From a virus: 41,823 nucleotides of DNA. Below, piece by piece: positions 5,954 through 16,062 of the stretch. The translations under genes and the position numbers were made by a program. The stretch spans positions 1-41,823 of IMG/VR virus record IMGVR_UViG_3300046007_008906, one strand, 5' to 3'. A model generated the notes under the pieces. The model saw nothing but the letters and a program-made list of their open reading frames with translations. It did not search any database and was not told the DNA's origin. Positions within the stretch are counted from its first letter, which is position 1; each line of letters opens with the position of its first letter.

Positions 5954-8900
5954 TCACTTCTTCAGAGATTCAGTAGTCAAAAGGCCCTTCTTCCGGCGAG
6001 CCTTCTTCTTTTTCTTCTGGCCGGGGCGCTCCTTCTCAAAGTCCTGCGCCGATTCGATGCGCGGCTTGCCCGGGGTACCAATCCACACAGGCCCCAGCAA
6101 TTCGCCAACGTCCTGCTTGGCCGACTTCTGCTGCTCGCGGATGATTTTCTGATTCTTGCGTGCCTTCCGGCGGCTACGAACGTCACGCTGACTATATTTC
6201 ACCGGGTTGGGCGCAAAGAAACTAGAATCGCTTGTCTGCTTGCCGCGCAAGGGACCAAACGGCGTGTTTGGCTCTTTACCCGGAAGGCCGGTCTTTTCCA
6301 GCGCCCGGTAATACGGAGACAAACGGAACATCTGGTTAATTAAAATTTGCAGACGGTCAGCGGCACCGATCTTGGAATCAGTGGGCTTATCCCACGCTGG
6401 GCTACCATCAGAAGTCCACGGCTTCCCGCCAAGCGCGTTACTGCTTTTAGTGATTTGATCCGCAAGTATCGTGAGATACGGCGGGACAAACGTGAACATG
6501 CTACGCGGGTCTAGGCCCTGAAACTCAGGATTAAGGTCATACACGATTTTCTCATTTGTCGGGCCAAGAGCCGCAAATGAAGTAGGATCTTCAGCGTTCG
6601 TAAGCTGCTCACGGCTCGTGCCAAGAAAAGCGCTGTAAAGGTTAAAGAAAGGATTGATACGCGCAACCTCAATGCGAGTATTATCCCCACCAGCCTTGTA
6701 GTAATTTCCAATCTCCCAGTACGGGATATCGGCACCGAAAATCCGACGAAGCTCGTCACGCTGCATTTCGCCCAGCTTCAGCATAATGGCTGAAGTAATC
6801 GGATGCTGCACGGGCATCGTGTAGAACGTCAGCTTCGTGGAGAAACGCAGGAAGCCGTAGAACATCACAAACCTACCTAGAACTCGGCGTTCCCAGTTAG
6901 TGTACGTATTCCAATTTCCCAGAATCGAATCTACGTACTGGGCGTGCTCTTCGATTTTATCCTGCTGCGACAGGAGCTTACGCATCGCTTCTTCAGGCCC
7001 AAGCCCGGTCAGGCTGTCCATTATCTGCGTCTGGATGCGCATGGCCTGCCCCATATCTTCGCCCATCTGGCGGTACGTTTCACGCTTCACGGAGTTATAG
7101 AGAACCGCGCGACGGAACCAGTTATTTTGCGCGTTATCGCCCTTCAGGATCAGCGTCAGCGGATTAGCGTTCGCTCCCTTCCGCCAAAATTCCGTGGTCT
7201 TCAAGCCGCGATAGCCGTTGCTGAGATCATTCAGCGGCTTGGCAAACATGCCGGAATACTGCGCAGCGCCAAGCTTATTCTGCGGGTCGTACCAGCGATG
7301 GATACCGACGTACGGGGAGACCGCTTGCTTGACTTCTTCAGGCAGTTTGTTCCACCAAATCTGCGCCTTAATAATTGACACAGGCCCGGTACCCGACACC
7401 AAAGCGGTAAGCAGGGCATTAGAAGCAAACTGGAACTGGAGCCAAACCGGGTTCGCCAGCAGGATACGCGACACCTTGCCCTGCGCGATTGCAAGCGTAC
7501 GCATCTTCGCGCCGCTAGGCTTCGTAGCCGCGAAGATTTCTTCGTAAGCTGCCTTCGGGATCACCATGAACCCGGAGCGCTCATAATCAGCCGCCGGGGT
7601 ATTACGACCCGGGCCAAGCGCGCGCTCCGCCTCGTACCTAGCAAGATCATCAGGCGTCCACGCAGAATCCGTAAGTGCCGTGTGGACACGAGCCTGCCCG
7701 TCCGGCGTATCCAAATCACTAACCGCGTCGTCCGCAAGCATATTCGCTTCGCGCGTAAGCTTCCGCTTACCGGCCGTAGTCTTCGGATCAATATTGCGCG
7801 TAAACGGATTAGCGGTAATCCCACGCTCTTCAATGAGCGCGTCCTGCACAGCCTTGCGCTCCGCCTCCGCAATCACCTGATCCATTTCCTCTAGCCTGCG
7901 GTTGTAAACCCGCGGATTCCAAATAACAGAATCGTTCGGGTTAACGTCCCCAGCTTCAATCGCGTCAAGAATCTGGGTGGCGGTCATGTTTCGGTAAGTC
8001 CGCGAACCAACCATATCCGCAACATCCGCAACCTTATTGTAATTGTAACGACGCTTAATGTTCCCCATCACGCCACGAAGGAACACCTCCGGATCCGTGT
8101 CCGAAGCACCGTAATCAATCAGCCGGAATTTAAGCTGCTTATCGGGAAGTACCGCCTGCGTGCCACCAACCGCACGATCAGCATTCGGGCGACGAGGACG
8201 ACGCTCACCACGGAAAAATCCTGCCTGCGCCAGCCCAAGCTCACCACGCTTCTCTTCAACCGCCTTAATGTACGCTTCCTTTTCCCCGCGAGTAGGCTTC
8301 AGCGGATCCTCAGCGAAATCTTCAAGATGCACGCCAACCATCCGGCCTTGCGCGCCAATCTCTGCCATGCGCATCTTCAAGCGATCCCCATTAAGGGTCG
8401 GGTCCATCAAACCCTTCTCGCGCGCAAGCCCGCGCATGCGCTCCGAAAATTCTGCTAGCCGGGGAGTAAACGCATTATCAGCATCCCGCAGCAGGCGCTC
8501 AATGTTCGGGATTTCATCGAACACATGCCACATATCGCCGCTAATATCGCCAAATTCACTCTTGCCCTGCACCATTTCCTCGCGCATATTCAGGATGCGA
8601 GTGCGCCACTCCGGCAGCAACGTGCGGGCCTGCTCCGGGGTTCGGATACCAAAACGCAGCGAGTAGAAAAATGCTTCGCGCTCAGTCTCAGAAAGCTCCG
8701 CCAGTTCCCTGCGGAACTTTCTCTCAATTTCACCCTGCTCAATACGCATCGCCATAAACGCAGCGCCACTAGCTCGCGCGATATTTCTGCGCACCTGACC
8801 ATCGAACCCAAACCAGCGATTGCTGAACAGCATCGGGACGACCTGCTCCTGCAAGCCGCGCCTACCAGCGCTCATCAGCTTAGGCGGGTTAGCTTCAAGC

Positions 8901-11900
8901 GCGTCTGCCTCAGCGTCAAGACGAGCCTCTGCCCTGACCGCGCGTGTCTGCGCCCGACCCTGAGCTTCCGTAAACCGACCCGGAAGCCCCTCAGCCCTAA
9001 TCTTTGGCCGCACCGTTTTTGGTGAAGTAACTCGGAAAACCGGAACGCCATCCCATGTAGCGTTATCGCGCTGAGTACGGGTCAGCTTGCCCTCAGCGTA
9101 AGCGTTGCGAACCTGCCGATTGTGATTTTCTATAGCTTCATCGTAAAAGCGCCGGAATTCTATCTCTTCATCTGGACGCAGTTCTCGGAAACGACGATCA
9201 CCATTAAATTCATCTACGAGACTGTCAACGCTCTGGAATCCCCGAAGCTCCAAAACGCTATCCGGGGCAAGCACAACCTCGTTCTCAGCGGTCGCCTCTC
9301 CGCGAAAAGCACGCTGATCCGTTGGGCTGCCGCGCATCGTATCGCCGTTACCCTCGTCAACGCTAACTTTCTGCGCAGCCCTAGTCAGCAATAGCTTCGT
9401 ATCGGAAGGCACCTCAATAATGATCGCGGTCCCCTGCTCCTTCGTGACCCGACCCTTAATAAATCCGTTAAACTCAGCACCCGCCCTGCCCTCCCCAAGA
9501 GAAGCGCTGATAAATCCTTCGTCTTGCAGGCGCACAGAACCCGTCTTCCTCGCAAACGTACTCGCGTCTATCTCGCTAAGTAGTACCTTTTCCCCGGTAG
9601 CGGGATCAATAAACTGAGCATTCGCAGGCAGAGTACGCTTGACAAAAATAGACTCCCCCGGCTTAGACAGGGGAACATCGTCACCGACAACGAACGATTC
9701 TGTCCCGCGGAATTTCTTAAGATTGAACAGCCCAGCGAGCCTTGCCCACTGCTGCGCGATCTCGCGCCCAGTCAGCAGGCCACTCAGGTACCGGCGATCA
9801 AACTGCACAATAAATTCGGGGTCAATATCGCGCAATTGGCGAGCGTGAAGGTTCACCGCACCGTAAAACGGCCAATCATCTTGATAATCCTTAAATGCCT
9901 GCCTACTAAGTCGCTTCGGCCCAAACTCCCCGCCCGTGCTCCCAACAATTGCGTTAAAATCGTCCGAAAATCCACGAGTGTTATTGCTGCGTGGGGACGG
10001 TTCCTCCGGATTAAAACGAGCGCCCGGACCAATCTGATCCCCAAGCGCAGTACGCCGACCAACATCCGCCACCTGCTGATCCGTCAGAGCATCCGCCAAC
10101 TCACGCTGACCTTCGGGCAACGCATCCTGCGCGGCCTTACGCTGCCCCTGCACCCGAAGCTGCTCATCAAGATCAGCGTCAATCCCCCGAAGCGCGTCAA
10201 GCGTCACCTGATTACGACGAGCATCCTTACGCTTTGTATTAAGCGCGCTGCCACTACTTAAACTGTCAGGGTCTAGCAGCGTGTCGAAAACAAGTTTCGC
10301 GTCCGAAATTGCGCCCTTCTTCGGATAAAGCGCGCGCTGCCTCCTAGCGGCACGCTCCAGCAAATAAAGCTCATTGACGCCAACCCGAAGATCGTCAATG
10401 AGACTCAAATCTTCGTTGCTGGTTTCAATAATGTTACGCTCACGCGCCAGCTTCTTCGCTGCCGCGCGCGCTTCAGGATCCTTACTTTTACGGCCAAGCT
10501 TGATAGCCTGATCCAAAACCTCTTCAACTTGCTTCTCATAAATTGGGAGAAGCTGGTCGGATCGGTCCAGCAAATCAGCTTGTTTGAGGCGGGTAAGAAA
10601 CTTTGCAGTATCTGCAAAAGGAGTTTGCCCAGCCGCTTGAAACTGTTCCTGCTGGTAAAAGCCTCTACGGCCCCGCAGAAACTCTTGCATAATTTCTGCC
10701 TGCCGGACAGGAAGCTCTACTTCAATAGACTTACGCCCAGCGGCTACTTGCTGCGCCTTGCGACCGCCAGAGCGAATGGTTTTTTCGGTAAATGGCCTGC
10801 GACCCAAAGGTGCCATCCCAGAGCGAGCCATTTCTACTTCAATGGTGTCCAGCATCTGAGCCACCGCTTCAGCGCGCGGATCCCCAGAAGCGCGATAAAC
10901 ATTCACTATTTCGGTGTTAAGGCCGTCGCCAGCAGCAGCGGGACGCCGAACGCCAAGCTCTTCCCACGCCCGATGCGTCGTGTTAAATTCTCTGGAAATT
11001 CGATTAGCGGCAGCGGGGGAGATTTTCACGCGCACCGTGCCCTCACGCGGCTTAATATCCTCCGGGCGTACTCCACGAACAGGAGCGTTAATATCCATCG
11101 TGTCGCCAAGCTGCGCGCCACGTTCTTCCGCCATGCGAATCCGAACAGGGGCATCCGGGGTGCGCTTAATCGCTTCACTCTCAGCGTACCTGCGTAGATC
11201 CTCTCCCGTGCGACCATCGCGGCGGCCCTGCTCCATCGCCTCCGCCTTCGCCTTATCGTAGGCTTCTTTTCGCGCGCGCTGCGACTTAATCTTCAAACGA
11301 CCACGAGCATAATCAACGCCAAACTTCGCGGTGTTACTGAAAATATTGTTGGTTGGGCGAAGACGAACCTGCTTGCCGCCCTTATTAATGAAACGTTCGC
11401 CACCAGCGTCCCTTCCGCCTACGGTCGTACGCCGCGCCACACCAGACACAAGCTGCGCCGTGCGCCCAGCACGAGCAGGAGTCCCACCAGCGCGAGAAAT
11501 TTCATTAGCTGCTGCCGCCGCCCTAGCAACCCTGCCGCTAGTCGCCGCAGCCTGAAGACCAGCACCAACGCCCTTACCGGCCACAGTAAGCACAGCGAAC
11601 GAATCCAGCACCTCCGCAGCAACGCCCTCCCTCTCCAGACGCTTACGGAACTCCTTGTCCTTACCCTGCATGAGCGCGCCATAACGACGCGAGTAATCCT
11701 TCTTGATCTGCTCCCAAACCGTTTCCGGACCCTGATCGGCGGCCATGTAAATACCAGCAGGCACGCTCTTAATCATTTCCGCGTAATCCTTCACAAGACG
11801 CGGAATCTGTTCACCCGGATTATTCGCAACCGCCTCAGCCGAATACGCCGGAACCTTGTAAACCAGCGACACGCCCCGGTCCAGCTTGTCCGCGCTCGGG

Positions 11901-13324
11901 CCGCTAGTGCGCACACCACTGCTCCCAATCTCTATGCGGCTCTTAGGCGAAGCCCCAAGCTGCTCCTTCTTAGCTTCATAAAGAAACTTGCCAGCGCCAG
12001 CGGCCACCTTCCCAGCACCAGCCAGCGCTTTCCCGGTATTACTAAAGCCCTTCGCAACACCCTTCGGAAGCTTACCGGGCGCACCAAAATCACCAATTTT
12101 AGCAGGATCACTAGCATCCCGCACATTTTTGGTAAGCAGGCCCCCCACCGCCTTGCCTGCATTAAGGATATCTTTACTGTCCAGCTTTACATCAATTAGA
12201 GGCTTACGGTCCGCGCGCTTCTTCGCAAGCGCACGCTCACGCCTAAGCCGCGCCTCATACTGAGTGCGAGTCTCACCAGAAAGCACCCCCTGCCGGGTCA
12301 GCCTGTCCGCAGCACGAGCACGACGCTCCAACGAAACCTTCCGGCTCCGCAGAATTTTCACATCCTTAGCGGCCTTCTTCTGCTCCTGCTTGGCCGCATA
12401 CTTCATCTGGCGAGCCTGCTGCTTATACGCATACGGCTTCCGCCCCCGCGGCTTCGGAAGCGAAGCAGAAGGACGAAGAACCTTCGGAGTCTTCAGCGGC
12501 TTTTTCTCAGCGGCTTTAGCGCGCTCTTCAATCGTAGGCTTCGGCTTGTAGCCCTTGCGAGTCGGAAGAATTTGCGGATTAAGAAGATTATTGGCCTGCT
12601 TGACCTTCGCCTGCGTAACCGGGCGAGTAACCTCATCCAAACGCTTCTGCGCAGCGCGAATCTGAGGATCGCTAGATTTACGATTAAGAGTCGAAAGAGT
12701 AGGCGTAGCGGCACCCGGCACCTTAATCTGATTCCCGCTCTTCTTCCCGGTCTTACGATCAAACCCGGGGGCCAAAAGCTGCGGCTTCGTCTTGTCCCTA
12801 GCCGCTGGCTCCGCGCCCAGCGCAGCCTTACTCCGCTTCTCCGAAACACCCCGACGAATACCAGCCTTAGTATTCTGAAGCTCAACATTAACCTTCTTAC
12901 CCGTCACCGAACGGATAAGCCGCTCCTGCCGCTTCTCTTCCTTCTGAAGCGCCCGGTAAACCTCACCACCAAGCGAACGCGACTTCAGCCGCGCCTTTTC
13001 GTACTCAATCGTGCCCGGCTTATAGCGCCCCACACGATACGCCTGCCCTGAAGGAGAAAGCTTCCGCGGATTAGGTGAACTACGAATTACGGTACGGCGA
13101 GACTCCTTCGACTTGCCCGGCAGCAAAGCCTTAGACTTCGCGGACGGCAGAGGCTTGAAAACAGGGGAACGCTTCGGCCTAGACCGGCTCGGGACAACCT
13201 TCCCGCCCTTGCGGACAGGACGAAACCCCGGAGCGACAACGCCGCGCCCCGGAGTCCTCTTAGGAGTCTGAATTTTCTGCGCGCCAACCTTCTTAGCGCG
13301 AGGCTGCGACCGATAACGAGGCAT
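5954..13324 (-). CDS. Giant 2456-aa virion/ejection protein with apparent ADP-ribosyltransferase domain
   Basis: The longest gene, running without interruption. Residues 1-400 are extremely Lys/Arg-rich and probably bind DNA. Glycine/alanine-rich amphipathic stretches (about 415-450, 570-600) follow. Around 1140-1365 the motifs of an R-S-E ADP-ribosyltransferase appear in order: FRGTESF (R1206), EGFISASL (S1273, S1275), a GTAIIIEVP strand, and ENEVVLAP (E1347-x-E1349). Residues 1950-2200 contain semi-hydrophobic segments and an ERRVLGRFVMFYGF motif like the C-terminal parts of large phage polyvalent proteins. The C-terminus is a KKKKKARRKK tail. It follows two coiled-coil internal proteins and precedes a wall hydrolase, the T7 gp14-15-16-like order of ejected proteins. 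Injection into the host with the genome is inferred, not shown. Confidence 0.85.
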   Translation of the reverse strand: MPRYRSQPRAKKVGAQKIQTPKRTPGRGVVAPGFRPVRKGGKVVPSRSRPKRSPVFKPLPSAKSKALLPGKSKESRRTVIRSSPNPRKLSPSGQAYRVGRYKPGTIEYEKARLKSRSLGGEVYRALQKEEKRQERLIRSVTGKKVNVELQNTKAGIRRGVSEKRSKAALGAEPAARDKTKPQLLAPGFDRKTGKKSGNQIKVPGAATPTLSTLNRKSSDPQIRAAQKRLDEVTRPVTQAKVKQANNLLNPQILPTRKGYKPKPTIEERAKAAEKKPLKTPKVLRPSASLPKPRGRKPYAYKQQARQMKYAAKQEQKKAAKDVKILRSRKVSLERRARAADRLTRQGVLSGETRTQYEARLRRERALAKKRADRKPLIDVKLDSKDILNAGKAVGGLLTKNVRDASDPAKIGDFGAPGKLPKGVAKGFSNTGKALAGAGKVAAGAGKFLYEAKKEQLGASPKSRIEIGSSGVRTSGPSADKLDRGVSLVYKVPAYSAEAVANNPGEQIPRLVKDYAEMIKSVPAGIYMAADQGPETVWEQIKKDYSRRYGALMQGKDKEFRKRLEREGVAAEVLDSFAVLTVAGKGVGAGLQAAATSGRVARAAAAANEISRAGGTPARAGRTAQLVSGVARRTTVGGRDAGGERFINKGGKQVRLRPTNNIFSNTAKFGVDYARGRLKIKSQRARKEAYDKAKAEAMEQGRRDGRTGEDLRRYAESEAIKRTPDAPVRIRMAEERGAQLGDTMDINAPVRGVRPEDIKPREGTVRVKISPAAANRISREFNTTHRAWEELGVRRPAAAGDGLNTEIVNVYRASGDPRAEAVAQMLDTIEVEMARSGMAPLGRRPFTEKTIRSGGRKAQQVAAGRKSIEVELPVRQAEIMQEFLRGRRGFYQQEQFQAAGQTPFADTAKFLTRLKQADLLDRSDQLLPIYEKQVEEVLDQAIKLGRKSKDPEARAAAKKLARERNIIETSNEDLSLIDDLRVGVNELYLLERAARRQRALYPKKGAISDAKLVFDTLLDPDSLSSGSALNTKRKDARRNQVTLDALRGIDADLDEQLRVQGQRKAAQDALPEGQRELADALTDQQVADVGRRTALGDQIGPGARFNPEEPSPRSNNTRGFSDDFNAIVGSTGGEFGPKRLSRQAFKDYQDDWPFYGAVNLHARQLRDIDPEFIVQFDRRYLSGLLTGREIAQQWARLAGLFNLKKFRGTESFVVGDDVPLSKPGESIFVKRTLPANAQFIDPATGEKVLLSEIDASTFARKTGSVRLQDEGFISASLGEGRAGAEFNGFIKGRVTKEQGTAIIIEVPSDTKLLLTRAAQKVSVDEGNGDTMRGSPTDQRAFRGEATAENEVVLAPDSVLELRGFQSVDSLVDEFNGDRRFRELRPDEEIEFRRFYDEAIENHNRQVRNAYAEGKLTRTQRDNATWDGVPVFRVTSPKTVRPKIRAEGLPGRFTEAQGRAQTRAVRAEARLDAEADALEANPPKLMSAGRRGLQEQVVPMLFSNRWFGFDGQVRRNIARASGAAFMAMRIEQGEIERKFRRELAELSETEREAFFYSLRFGIRTPEQARTLLPEWRTRILNMREEMVQGKSEFGDISGDMWHVFDEIPNIERLLRDADNAFTPRLAEFSERMRGLAREKGLMDPTLNGDRLKMRMAEIGAQGRMVGVHLEDFAEDPLKPTRGEKEAYIKAVEEKRGELGLAQAGFFRGERRPRRPNADRAVGGTQAVLPDKQLKFRLIDYGASDTDPEVFLRGVMGNIKRRYNYNKVADVADMVGSRTYRNMTATQILDAIEAGDVNPNDSVIWNPRVYNRRLEEMDQVIAEAERKAVQDALIEERGITANPFTRNIDPKTTAGKRKLTREANMLADDAVSDLDTPDGQARVHTALTDSAWTPDDLARYEAERALGPGRNTPAADYERSGFMVIPKAAYEEIFAATKPSGAKMRTLAIAQGKVSRILLANPVWLQFQFASNALLTALVSGTGPVSIIKAQIWWNKLPEEVKQAVSPYVGIHRWYDPQNKLGAAQYSGMFAKPLNDLSNGYRGLKTTEFWRKGANANPLTLILKGDNAQNNWFRRAVLYNSVKRETYRQMGEDMGQAMRIQTQIMDSLTGLGPEEAMRKLLSQQDKIEEHAQYVDSILGNWNTYTNWERRVLGRFVMFYGFLRFSTKLTFYTMPVQHPITSAIMLKLGEMQRDELRRIFGADIPYWEIGNYYKAGGDNTRIEVARINPFFNLYSAFLGTSREQLTNAEDPTSFAALGPTNEKIVYDLNPEFQGLDPRSMFTFVPPYLTILADQITKSSNALGGKPWTSDGSPAWDKPTDSKIGAADRLQILINQMFRLSPYYRALEKTGLPGKEPNTPFGPLRGKQTSDSSFFAPNPVKYSQRDVRSRRKARKNQKIIREQQKSAKQDVGELLGPVWIGTPGKPRIESAQDFEKERPGQKKKKKARRKKGLLTTESLKK

Positions 13325-14572
13325 CTACTTCAACCGCGGGAAATCGCTCATCTTGTAACCCTGAGCACGAAGTCTCCTGCGATTAGTAGCACTCACCTTT
13401 CCACGGTAAATAAGGTCATTAATAATATCAATCGCTAGCGGCTCGTAAGCCCCATCGCGGAGATAACGCTGCCGAACCTTGCCATGCGACCAGCCCTGCT
13501 TCTTCTTATCCCTAATCTTGCCGACCAGCGTATCCAGCCGAAGGCTGAAATCCTGAATATCGGACGCTGAAGCGCGCGGACGTTTACTCTTACTAGACCC
13601 GCCGCCCCCGCCATTGGCAGCCTTAGAAGCGCGAGTATTTGCGTCCTGCTGCTTAATTCCAAGCTCCTGAAGCGCAAGCTGATACATACGATCCTTCTGC
13701 TTCGCATCCTGACTAAGCTTCGACTTCGCCAAAGCATTTGCAGAAAGCGTTCTCTGAAGAGCCGCCTCAACCGTAGCCTTCTCAATAACCTGACTCTGAG
13801 CGTTCGCAACCGCCTTATCCAAAATCTTCTGGCGGAAATCAGCCTTATTCCTATTCAGATCATTAGACTTACGATTAAGGTCCACATTTGCAGACAAATA
13901 ACGAGCAAGGGCATCGGCCTGCTGCGCGCCAGCACCAGCCTCATTCGCGCCCATCATCGTAGAAGCACTACGCGCACGCTCCTGCGCCGCCAGAGCCTGA
14001 GAACGAAGCACCGCCTCACGAGAATTTGCGGCCTGATCGGCAGCCGTCTTATACGCTGCCCCAGCATCAGGGCCACCAAGCCCAAGATCACTAGCGCGCT
14101 TAGAAAGCGCATCAGCCTGAGCCTGATCCTGCGAATTAGAAGCCTGACGCTGCGCGTCAATCTGCCCCACATTAGCCGTATTAAAAGTACGGTTCTGCTC
14201 ATCAATGCGGGCCTGCGCGTCACGAATACCCTGCTGATAACGCCCAAACCACTGGGTGTCGCGCTCCTGATTAGCTTGAAGCTGCGTTCGCTGACGCGCC
14301 ATTTCCGCATCAGTATCCCGATACTGAAGGCCCTCTTCATAGGCCATCATGTTCTTCAGCTTCCCAAGCGTCATGCCGGAATCCGGCACAATCTCCATCG
14401 CGTCAAGGGCCGCCCTCGCCTTATTCTCAGTGTTCTTCTTACGGGTAGCCTGCATTTCAGCAGGAAGAAAACGGGTAGGCAACTGCGCCCGCAAACGCGG
14501 GTTAGCGAGATACCGATTAAGCTGGGCCTGCGAAAATTTTTGAACCTTGCTGGCCGGAAGACGCTTCGCCAT
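13325..14572 (-). CDS. Internal virion (ejection) protein, coiled-coil, 415 aa
   Basis: A 415-residue Gln/Ala/Arg-rich helical protein with long heptad-like regions (about 90-300), a GGGGGSSKSKRPR linker near 325-340, and a compact basic C-terminal domain ending in RLRAQGYKMSDFPRLK. It starts at an ATG directly after the stop of the gene before it and ends directly before the giant gene. Composition and position match internal core/ejection proteins of short-tailed phages. No sequence family recognised with certainty. Confidence 0.7.
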   Translation of the reverse strand: MAKRLPASKVQKFSQAQLNRYLANPRLRAQLPTRFLPAEMQATRKKNTENKARAALDAMEIVPDSGMTLGKLKNMMAYEEGLQYRDTDAEMARQRTQLQANQERDTQWFGRYQQGIRDAQARIDEQNRTFNTANVGQIDAQRQASNSQDQAQADALSKRASDLGLGGPDAGAAYKTAADQAANSREAVLRSQALAAQERARSASTMMGANEAGAGAQQADALARYLSANVDLNRKSNDLNRNKADFRQKILDKAVANAQSQVIEKATVEAALQRTLSANALAKSKLSQDAKQKDRMYQLALQELGIKQQDANTRASKAANGGGGGSSKSKRPRASASDIQDFSLRLDTLVGKIRDKKKQGWSHGKVRQRYLRDGAYEPLAIDIINDLIYRGKVSATNRRRLRAQGYKMSDFPRLK

Positions 14573-15364
14573 TTACCTTTTCCCCTTCTTCTTCTTGGGC
14601 TTCTTAGCCTTAGGCTTCTGAGCGTCAAGAATAGTTTTCAAGAAATCCTGCATAGCGCTAGGCGGCGGAGTAGGATCAGTCGGGTTATCCTGCTCCCCAA
14701 ACGTAGGAGCATCCTCGGCCATCCGGCGCTGCATAAGCTGATCCTGAAGATCGGCCATTTTTGTTTCGTAATCAAGGTTCGCGGCATTCTCCTGCGCAAG
14801 AAAATCTGCTCTACGAGCAGCAAAATCCTGCTCCAAACCCTTTTTACTTTGATTAAAACTGTTAGCGTCGGACTGCAACGCTGCCAAATAAGCGCCGCTC
14901 GTCAAAGACCCGCGATTAGCGTAACCCTGCGCAGAACCCTTCTGCATCTGCATGTACGACTTATTCAAAAGAGCCGCACGCGAATACGGATTCGTAACAT
15001 CCACGTTCTCCGCAAACGTACCAGTGTTCGGGTCAAACCCATACTGCTCGTTAAGCGCAGTACGCTGGGCAGCAATCGAAGCAAGCTGGTTATCCCTACC
15101 CGTAAGCGCAGCCCCCGAATTAATCGTGTAAGAACGATCTGGGGCAGGATTCCCGTAATCTTTGGGGGGAGGCGGAGCGGCGGGGGGCGTAGCGGGCGGC
15201 GCAGCAGGAGGATTTGCGGCGGCAGCGACAGCAGCCCCCGCATTCGGGGGCATCGTGGAAGAGGTGCCAAAAGGATCTCCGGGGTTAACCCACGAAGCAC
15301 CAGACGGCTTTTTATACTTATTTTTCCAAAGCTGCTTAGACTTCCACTTTGGCACTCTCGCCAT
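14573..15364 (-). CDS. Internal virion protein, Pro/Ala-rich then helical, 263 aa
   Basis: A basic N-terminus (MARVPKWKSKQLWKNKYKK) is followed by a Pro/Ala-rich linker with repeated APPATPP-type runs (about 45-70). A helical region follows, with GYANRGSLTSGAYLAALQSDA and Gln/Ala/Glu heptads, and then a Lys-rich tail ending KPKKKKGKR. The start has a GAGGAT ribosome site. It directly abuts the 415-aa internal protein gene, so the pair with the giant protein probably forms the ejected core. The GSAQGYANRG...SGAYLAAL segment is seen in many phage internal proteins of this type. Confidence 0.65.
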   Translation of the reverse strand: MARVPKWKSKQLWKNKYKKPSGASWVNPGDPFGTSSTMPPNAGAAVAAAANPPAAPPATPPAAPPPPKDYGNPAPDRSYTINSGAALTGRDNQLASIAAQRTALNEQYGFDPNTGTFAENVDVTNPYSRAALLNKSYMQMQKGSAQGYANRGSLTSGAYLAALQSDANSFNQSKKGLEQDFAARRADFLAQENAANLDYETKMADLQDQLMQRRMAEDAPTFGEQDNPTDPTPPPSAMQDFLKTILDAQKPKAKKPKKKKGKR

Positions 15365-15381
15365 AATCTAATCCTCGTAAT

Positions 15382-16062
15382 TTATGTTAAACGCACAGGC
15401 ATAATCCGCCCGTAGAGATTTTGGACAGTTAATGTTGTGTTGTTATGCCAAACCTGTAGGCGAAACTCCAACACATTACCTGCCGTTAACGCCACGCGAA
15501 CTGTTTTATTAAGCTGCGTGTGCATGTAGTAAGCCCCAAAGAAAACCTGCGGAAGCGCCATTTGCTCCACGTTGGCAACGCTCGTAGTCGTGCCGTTAAT
15601 CCACAAACCAACCCAGTTAATTTGCGCAATCGTCTGGGTAGTCTGCGTCATGGAACCGCTAATCGTCACATCGTAAACGCCGGTTGCCGGTACCGTCAGC
15701 GTAGGCGCTCCCGCAATTAAATGTGTCGCAGGGGTGCTGAAAATATTCGTTGCGCAAACGGTCGTGCGATTTGTAACATCCTGTACGACCGCCGGGTTCC
15801 CACCTAAAACCTGCCACTTCTGGGCGGTTGCGGCACCAATAGAGTATCGGCAAGTCCAGACAACGCCATCGTTATCGTTCGACGCCCAGCCAGTAGGGCG
15901 ATAATGAACTACCTGCCCGTCAACCGGAGAGGCAGGAAGTGCCGTGACCAGCGGCACCTTATCGGGAACAATTTGTCCCAGCGCCTCAAAATTAGCTTGA
16001 ACCTTAAAAGGATCAAGTTCGCCAGCCCCGCCACGAACATCCGCATTAGGAAGCGCCGTCAT
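15382..16062 (-). CDS. Tail fibre/appendage protein, 226 aa
   Basis: The N-terminal 80 residues (DPFKVQANFEALGQIVPDK...HYRPTGWASNDNDGVVWTCRY) resemble the anchoring part of phage fibre-tip proteins. The remainder is Thr/Val/Asn-rich beta structure ending RIMPVRLT, like a C1q/TNF-type jelly roll (VPATGVYDVTISGSM, GNVLEFRLQVWHN). It is coupled to the collar gene by a TAATGA overlap. Host-surface binding is likely but inferred from composition and location. Confidence 0.65.
   Translation of the reverse strand: MTALPNADVRGGAGELDPFKVQANFEALGQIVPDKVPLVTALPASPVDGQVVHYRPTGWASNDNDGVVWTCRYSIGAATAQKWQVLGGNPAVVQDVTNRTTVCATNIFSTPATHLIAGAPTLTVPATGVYDVTISGSMTQTTQTIAQINWVGLWINGTTTSVANVEQMALPQVFFGAYYMHTQLNKTVRVALTAGNVLEFRLQVWHNNTTLTVQNLYGRIMPVRLT

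Noticed and set aside
14276-15415. 379-aa open frame on the plus strand
   Set aside because: It lies antisense to two tightly coupled virion genes with good ribosome sites. Its Leu/Arg/Ile-rich low-complexity composition is the shadow of their codon pattern.
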